Assembly (NCBI GenBank): GCA_004352715.1
Contig: SCFE01000001.1
Coordinates: forward strand, 2,160,018 to 2,224,017
Length of the DNA stretch: 64,000 nt
Origin: Hofstenia miamia
Taxonomy: Eukaryota; Xenacoelomorpha; Acoela
Reading direction: 5' to 3'
The notes under the pieces were generated by a model. That model was not told the DNA's origin, made no database searches, and saw nothing but the letters and a program-made list of their open reading frames with translations. Positions 11,990 through 64,000 of this stretch are shown here, in pieces (the first letter of the stretch is position 1; each line of letters opens with the position of its first letter). A program made the translations under genes and the position numbers.

Positions 11990-13704
11990 TTCGTTTGAAT
12001 TGTCATTGACTTACATCATTAGAAATTGTTTAACAATTGTAAAGTGTTCTCTGTTTGAAAAATAGAAGAAGCAATAAAAAAGATGTGCAAAATATGCTTT
12101 TACATGAAAATAAATATCCTATGAATCTTAACATTTAAAATATAAATAAGTTAAAAAACAATAAATCGATGTGCCGAACAGGAATCTGATTTTTAGAGAA
12201 AATAAAATTACACATTTTCCATCAATTTGCAATATAATGAATCAGAAAATAATACTTTTGACCCAAAGACAAATACTGTGCTACACAGTGTTATTATTTG
12301 AAGTGTGTTTCAATGAATAACAAAGACCGGCTTTAAATGTCACCAATTACAAAATATATGGCCAAAAAAAGGGGATTTAAAAAATAGTCAAAGCATTAAA
12401 TGCCAATAAAAGAAAAGGATTTTTCGACATACCTAATTGATTTTTACAGCGATGGATCCACAAGTAATGCAGATCGCTATTTTCAAATTTCGACAAATAG
12501 GTTTGAATTCGCACTCGATTTATCAAAAGCATTCGTCAGCTTGCAGCATCGTGTCAATTAACAATCATATTTGACGTTTAAGCATCCTAGTCAAGTAGGG
12601 AATGCTATCAATAGCTTCCACATTGGTAAAAGTCAATTTGTCTACTACTATGCTAACACAATAATTCGGTTTGCAAATGAAATGCTTGGGACCATAGATT
12701 TATTGAGATCTTCATTGCGAAAAGCTTTTTTGCAAAAAAATACTTTTTCCTAACAACAAGTCTACAGAGCTCCTTATTCCGCGCGGCAAAAACGCTATAA
12801 ATCATTTAGCTAACAAGTTTCGACATACCTAGAGCTTCACAAACAAAGATAATTGGATTTGTGGTTGATAAAGATCTAAACTTTCATTCACGCGTCTTGC
12901 CTATTGCGAAAGAAGGCGTCAAGTTGTATTTTTCTGTAAATGAGAATGAAAAAGAGTGGCTACGATGAGGAAAAAAATTTATGTGCAAAACAATGGTGCT
13001 ATTAAGTAACTAATCTACAGAAAATCAACAAAATGCAACGGAATGCTGTAATCTTGGTATTATCAAATCTTATATTACAAAAGAGAATATTATAAATAAT
13101 CATGAAAGTCGTATTGCAGAATTATTGTACAAGCATGACATCCTCGGAAGAGATTATGACAATTGTGGTCTTGCGATTCTGACTGAAAACTAGGAAAAAT
13201 AAACGCAAAATTTGCGGAAGCCATGAAGAACTTTTTTCTGTATTCCCTTAGCAGTATTAAAAAAAATCAAGTGAATACGACAAACTTGAAAATATATGTA
13301 ATTTTAAGGCCGTTATTAGAGTCAAGGGCCAATAAATATATCTCAAAATAATTTAATCATTCTCTAAATGAAATGCAACAAATCAGAAATCCAAAGATGA
13401 TATGTTTAAGTAATGATAAAGTTTTGCATAGGGGTCTTTCTGTAATAATTACATCAAATGAAGCGAAATGTAAACAAGGCAATCTGCAGAGCTGACTTTT
13501 AGCCATAAAAATAGTATCAGATTAATTAAGGAGAAATCTTAAAACGGAGAGGTTCAATGATAAAGCAGTTCGCAATAAGAACGCAGATATAGCAGTCGGT
13601 ATTTTTAAATAAAAAAATTTCAAAACAAAAACCGTTTGTCTAAAGTTAAAGAAAGTAGGCAAGCATATTGGATCACTTTTGGAAGTGTAGAAGTACAAAG
13701 TCTT
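11990..13704. other. downstream ALG12 flank, degenerate sequence
   Basis: Translation gives only fragments between stops (for example a short open stretch at 12571-12753). Some have protein-like composition, but I cannot tie any to a family. Possibly very old repeat. Confidence 0.35.
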
Positions 13705-60789
<47,085 letters not shown>

Positions 60790-61346
60790 TAAAATAATTG
60801 AATAGCACACTAAGTATATTGAAATCAAGGCTATATGCGCTACACGCAAAAATGTCACATACACATTTACATTTGTAAAATAAATGAACTGCATATCTAA
60901 AATAAATAAAAGTTTTTATAGAATTCAAAAGTCTTCCATAAAAGTAAATTACAAATTTTGGAATATGATTTTAAAATTTGATTTGAACAAAATACTTAAT
61001 GTATGTATTCAATCGGACAAGAGTGCAAAATAAGTTAACAAAACTTTAGTGTCTATTATCCGTTACAATTAAACTAATTAATCAAACAGTTCAATGCCTC
61101 ATTTGATTAAACAATTCACTCCGCTCTGACTACAGTGCAAATGAAATATTAAGAATTTACTTGCATCAAGCAGGTTAGTGTCCTATGAAAAATAACATTT
61201 TAAAAGCCTTCTTAAGTGTCATTTAATGAATACAAATAGATTCCATTAAACAAATGAAGACGACGTTAAATTTGTTGTGAATTGCAAACTATTACTTTTT
61301 ACAATATTTATACTAAATCTACATAACAAGAGCAATATACACCATA

Positions 61347-63389
61347 CTAGCATCTACTACTACTACTACTAACATTTTCATCAGATTTCACCTTTAGAAG
61401 TGAAAAACAAACATTGCAAATACTGGCAAGTCTTTTATTGGGACCTGATTGGACTTTATGCTTCAAACATTCATTACAAAATATTAATCCACAGTTTCTA
61501 CAGTTAGACTTGACATTTTTTTGATTAAATAAGAGACTACAGCCATTGCAATTATGAACATCCTCTTCAAATTGCCATCTCACATCAGTTTGAGATACCT
61601 GCACCATTTCAAGATTCATTTGCAAGTTTTGTGAAAGTTTGACGAACTCCCTCTGGACTTCCTCACTATTCTCCAATTGCGTTTTTAGGTTTTGATGTTG
61701 CAATCGCAAAGCCTGATACTCATCAGCTAAAATCAAACGATCAGATTTCTCTTGTAAAATAGTTTGTTCCAAGTTTTCAATAATCTTGGAATAATTTTGA
61801 TCCATTTTCTCATTCTTCAACTTCTCATTTTCTTCCTGACAAGCCTTCAATTGGGATATCTCTTTTTGCAATGCTTCTATTCTAGAATTCATTGAAACTT
61901 CAATATTTTGTTTATCTATATCTTCAGAATCTAGTTGTTTGTGCAATTGTATGACTTCATTTCTTAATGATTCTTCATTGATGAACTTTTCGGTTTCCAA
62001 GGATGCTACTGAAGTTCTGTATTTAAGAATAAGATCACAAAGCAAATCACGATCAAGCTGTTCAATATCAACATCAACAAGCGAGGAAAAGTGTTTGTAT
62101 TTCGACAAAACATTATCAGCCCGAGATTTAGCTTCTAAGTACAATTTATTAGTTGTGTTTCTTGACTTAATAAGCTTGCAAATTTCTTCATGGCAATCAC
62201 TTTTTAGAGACAACATGCATTCACGTAAAACCTTGAATGACTCTTCACTTTCATCCAATCGACTCTCTAAGTAAACGACTTTTTTCTCATTTTCTTCAAC
62301 CAATTTAGCAGCTTCTTCTTTCTCAGCAGAAAGTGTGTCAGATAACTGGTTATCCAAGCTATTATTTATACTATTAAGAACAGACATTTCCGACTGCAAT
62401 TTTTGACAAGTTGTACAAAATTCGTGAACCTTAGATGATAACAGACTTTTCTTTTTTAATACTTTAAAAACTATGGTTGAGGTGCCAATCGTTTTGAAAT
62501 AATCATGTACAGACAATGTTTCTTTTTCTGCTAGCTTAACTTGATCACGCACTAGCTCGTATCCATTGATGGCAACTAAAATATCGCCTAGAGTTAAAGT
62601 CCCTGCACGGTCAAAAATACTATTTGGTGTAATTTTCGCAACAACCAGTTGTTGGTCTAAATTCAACTTTAAATATAATCCTAGTAACTCATTTTCTTGT
62701 TTCACCGCACTTATTTCTTGTTCAACAAGACAATAGTGAAAGGGAACTTCCGTGTCTTCCTCGACATCACGCGGCAAACTAGTAATATCGCAACCCTTCG
62801 CAAAAGGTGCTACTGTAACGGATGTTTGCGCGGACGCAACAGATGTTAGAGGTTTATCTGCATGTAACTCGGCTAGTTGCTTGGTAAGTTCATCTTTTTG
62901 CGTTGATAGTAACGCTATGTACATTTCTAAGTCATTATGCGATGGATTACTATGTTGGAAATTGCTATTTTGAACTGCACTTTTATTAACGTTTTCGGTT
63001 TGAGCAGCAATGGTTTTTTCTAGCATTGCGATGGCCGCTTCCTGTTCACAACATTTTTTGGTTAGTCTCTTGTTATCCTCGTCAAAACGAGCAGCCTCTT
63101 CACCAGCATGCTGCATCACCTCTCTTAATGATTGTATTTCTTGTTGTAATTCTAAACACGAGGAATCACCACTCACTGAATTTTGACTTTGATCTAACCG
63201 ATCGTGTAAATTAAACACAAGCTTTTGCAGTCTTTCGTTATCAGCTCGCACGCCGTGCAATCTTGATCTTTCGCTCTCCAATAGTTTTTCTTGATGCTCG
63301 TATAATTTCAAGAACTCCGATCGCTTTATAGCGAAATCCTCCTCTACTTGTTGAAGTTTGGATTGCAACTCTTCTACTTCCGCATTCAT
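61347..63389 (-). CDS. coiled-coil protein with PDZ and degenerate FYVE-type zinc finger
   Basis: 680 codons in one exon from ATG 63389 (MNAEVEELQSKLQQVEEDFA). Coiled coil covers about residues 1-130. A PDZ-like domain lies at about 230-312 (LLGLYLKL, ITPNSIFDRAGTLTLGDILV then AINGYEL). Further coiled coil runs from about 335 to 600. The C-terminal finger at about 605-668 has eight Cys (614, 617, 630, 633, 638, 641, 658, 661) in the order of EEA1- and RUFY-type FYVE domains, including CRNCGLIFCNECLKH. The PI3P-binding RR/KHHCR core is replaced by VKSNCR, WxxD by WQFEED, and RVC by SIC, so endosomal lipid binding is doubtful. The tail is Ser-rich. The architecture suggests an endosome tether or scaffold. 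Its 3' end is about 560 bp upstream of the ALG12 start on the same strand. I do not know a direct orthologue. Confidence 0.85.
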   Translation of the reverse strand: MNAEVEELQSKLQQVEEDFAIKRSEFLKLYEHQEKLLESERSRLHGVRADNERLQKLVFNLHDRLDQSQNSVSGDSSCLELQQEIQSLREVMQHAGEEAARFDEDNKRLTKKCCEQEAAIAMLEKTIAAQTENVNKSAVQNSNFQHSNPSHNDLEMYIALLSTQKDELTKQLAELHADKPLTSVASAQTSVTVAPFAKGCDITSLPRDVEEDTEVPFHYCLVEQEISAVKQENELLGLYLKLNLDQQLVVAKITPNSIFDRAGTLTLGDILVAINGYELVRDQVKLAEKETLSVHDYFKTIGTSTIVFKVLKKKSLLSSKVHEFCTTCQKLQSEMSVLNSINNSLDNQLSDTLSAEKEEAAKLVEENEKKVVYLESRLDESEESFKVLRECMLSLKSDCHEEICKLIKSRNTTNKLYLEAKSRADNVLSKYKHFSSLVDVDIEQLDRDLLCDLILKYRTSVASLETEKFINEESLRNEVIQLHKQLDSEDIDKQNIEVSMNSRIEALQKEISQLKACQEENEKLKNEKMDQNYSKIIENLEQTILQEKSDRLILADEYQALRLQHQNLKTQLENSEEVQREFVKLSQNLQMNLEMVQVSQTDVRWQFEEDVHNCNGCSLLFNQKNVKSNCRNCGLIFCNECLKHKVQSGPNKRLASICNVCFSLLKVKSDENVSSSSSRC

Positions 63390-63429
63390 TGCAACACTAA
63401 ATGGACAAATACAAACAAATTGTTGTAAT

Positions 63430-63998
63430 TATATCAAGGCAAAGAGGAGCATGAAATTAATTAAATAGCTAAAAAGGCTAGTCTTACAATAAAATAAAGA
63501 TTAGAACAACTACATAAAACCTATACTATAATCTATAATCTGTTTTTGTGCTAGATAAATTTCTCTTAAAAAAATAACGATAGCACTCTACCATTTCAAC
63601 TTGTACTTCAAAAAATGCAATAATTACCATCTGCTACAAACTTGATCTGATAGGAAGGGGATAATCCAAAAATTAAATTGTTTCAATTCAGAGTTGCAAT
63701 CTCATTCAAAATATATTAGTCGTCTCTCTTGCGGATCTGGTCCCTTCGACAGTAGCTTTAAAATGGAATTCAGTATGAACATCAGCGGATTCAGAGGGTG
63801 GATATAGGTAATTATTTAATCCCAGCTGCTAAAAAGGACACGAGCTACAGCCTATCTGTCAGTAGCGGAACAATTGTATGTGGGCAATGTGGGAAAACTT
63901 GACCCAAGCCACACCCTTGCTAATCAGTCACTACCCCTACCGGCTGCAAGGATCCAGCTTAAATAAATCAGCAGGGAGCAGCGCTAAACTTCCCTAGA
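63430..63998. other. upstream flank, ending in a G+C-richer block
   Basis: The first 290 bases are ordinary A+T-rich sequence and may hold the promoter or a 5' UTR exon of the FYVE/PDZ gene. From about 63720 the sequence becomes much richer in G+C, with short open stretches in several frames (for example PAAKKDTSYSLSVSSGTIVC, with CGQCGK following). This looks like the edge of a repeat or another gene, but I cannot name it. Confidence 0.35.
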
Positions 63999-64000
63999 TA

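Noticed and set aside
61939-63214. Plus-strand frames opposite the FYVE/PDZ gene
   Set aside because: Shadows of a clearly real minus-strand gene.

Overview
This is a very A+T-rich piece of an animal nuclear genome. It has spliced host genes with introns from 42 bp to about 20 kb, many (TA)n tracts, N gaps, and a dense load of DNA transposons (piggyBac, hAT, Tc1/mariner, a RAG1/Transib-like relic, MITEs) with some LINE remnants. The gene content (ALG12, a Cdh1/Fizzy-related fragment, a Gab-like PH protein, an FYVE/PDZ coiled-coil protein, a Myb/SANT-like protein) is metazoan. The repeat mixture suggests an invertebrate. I cannot name the species or phylum from the sequence. There are no bacterial features, CRISPR arrays or operons.

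The backbone of the window is one gene that simple ORF calling misses: ALG12, the ER alpha-1,6-mannosyltransferase, on the minus strand. Seven exons can be read with matching splice phases from exon 1 at 60789 to exon 7 at 14207, and a possible last exon lies near 13705. One exon (exon 4 here) is missing and probably falls in the 1000-N gap at 22653-23652. The gene covers about 47 kb because transposons and other genes sit in its introns. Directly upstream on the same strand is a 680-codon gene (63389-61347) coding for coiled coils, a PDZ domain and a degenerate C-terminal FYVE finger.

Layout: 1-0.4 kb, last exon of an unrecognised plus-strand gene; 2.6-5.4 kb, LINE relic and a Tc1-type inverted-repeat element; 7.4-12 kb, piggyBac relic, Tc1 relic, and a relic of a repetitive invertebrate protein family; 14.6-16.7 kb, nearly intact hAT element with exact 8-bp target duplication; 19.5-21.8 kb, piggyBac element with TTAA duplications and an internal deletion; 21.8-22.0 kb, two clean exons of a Cdh1/Fizzy-related gene; 24.5-27.3 kb, two different Tc1/mariner elements joined across a gap; 27.5-31.4 kb, hAT and RAG1/Transib-like relics; 34-38 kb, Tc1 fragments and a MITE; 42.65-45.46 kb and 56.27-59.08 kb, two copies of one 2.8-kb segment carrying a Gab-like PH gene and a WD-repeat relic, matching even at an ambiguous base (almost certainly an assembly duplication); 50.8-55.3 kb, a MITE, a second relic of the repetitive family, and a two-exon Myb/SANT-like gene nested in ALG12 intron 1.

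The host genes do not form a pathway. Their proximity reflects nesting in the large ALG12 introns. Protein names come from recall of family motifs, not from database searches, and exon boundaries come from reading GT/AG sites and phases by eye.
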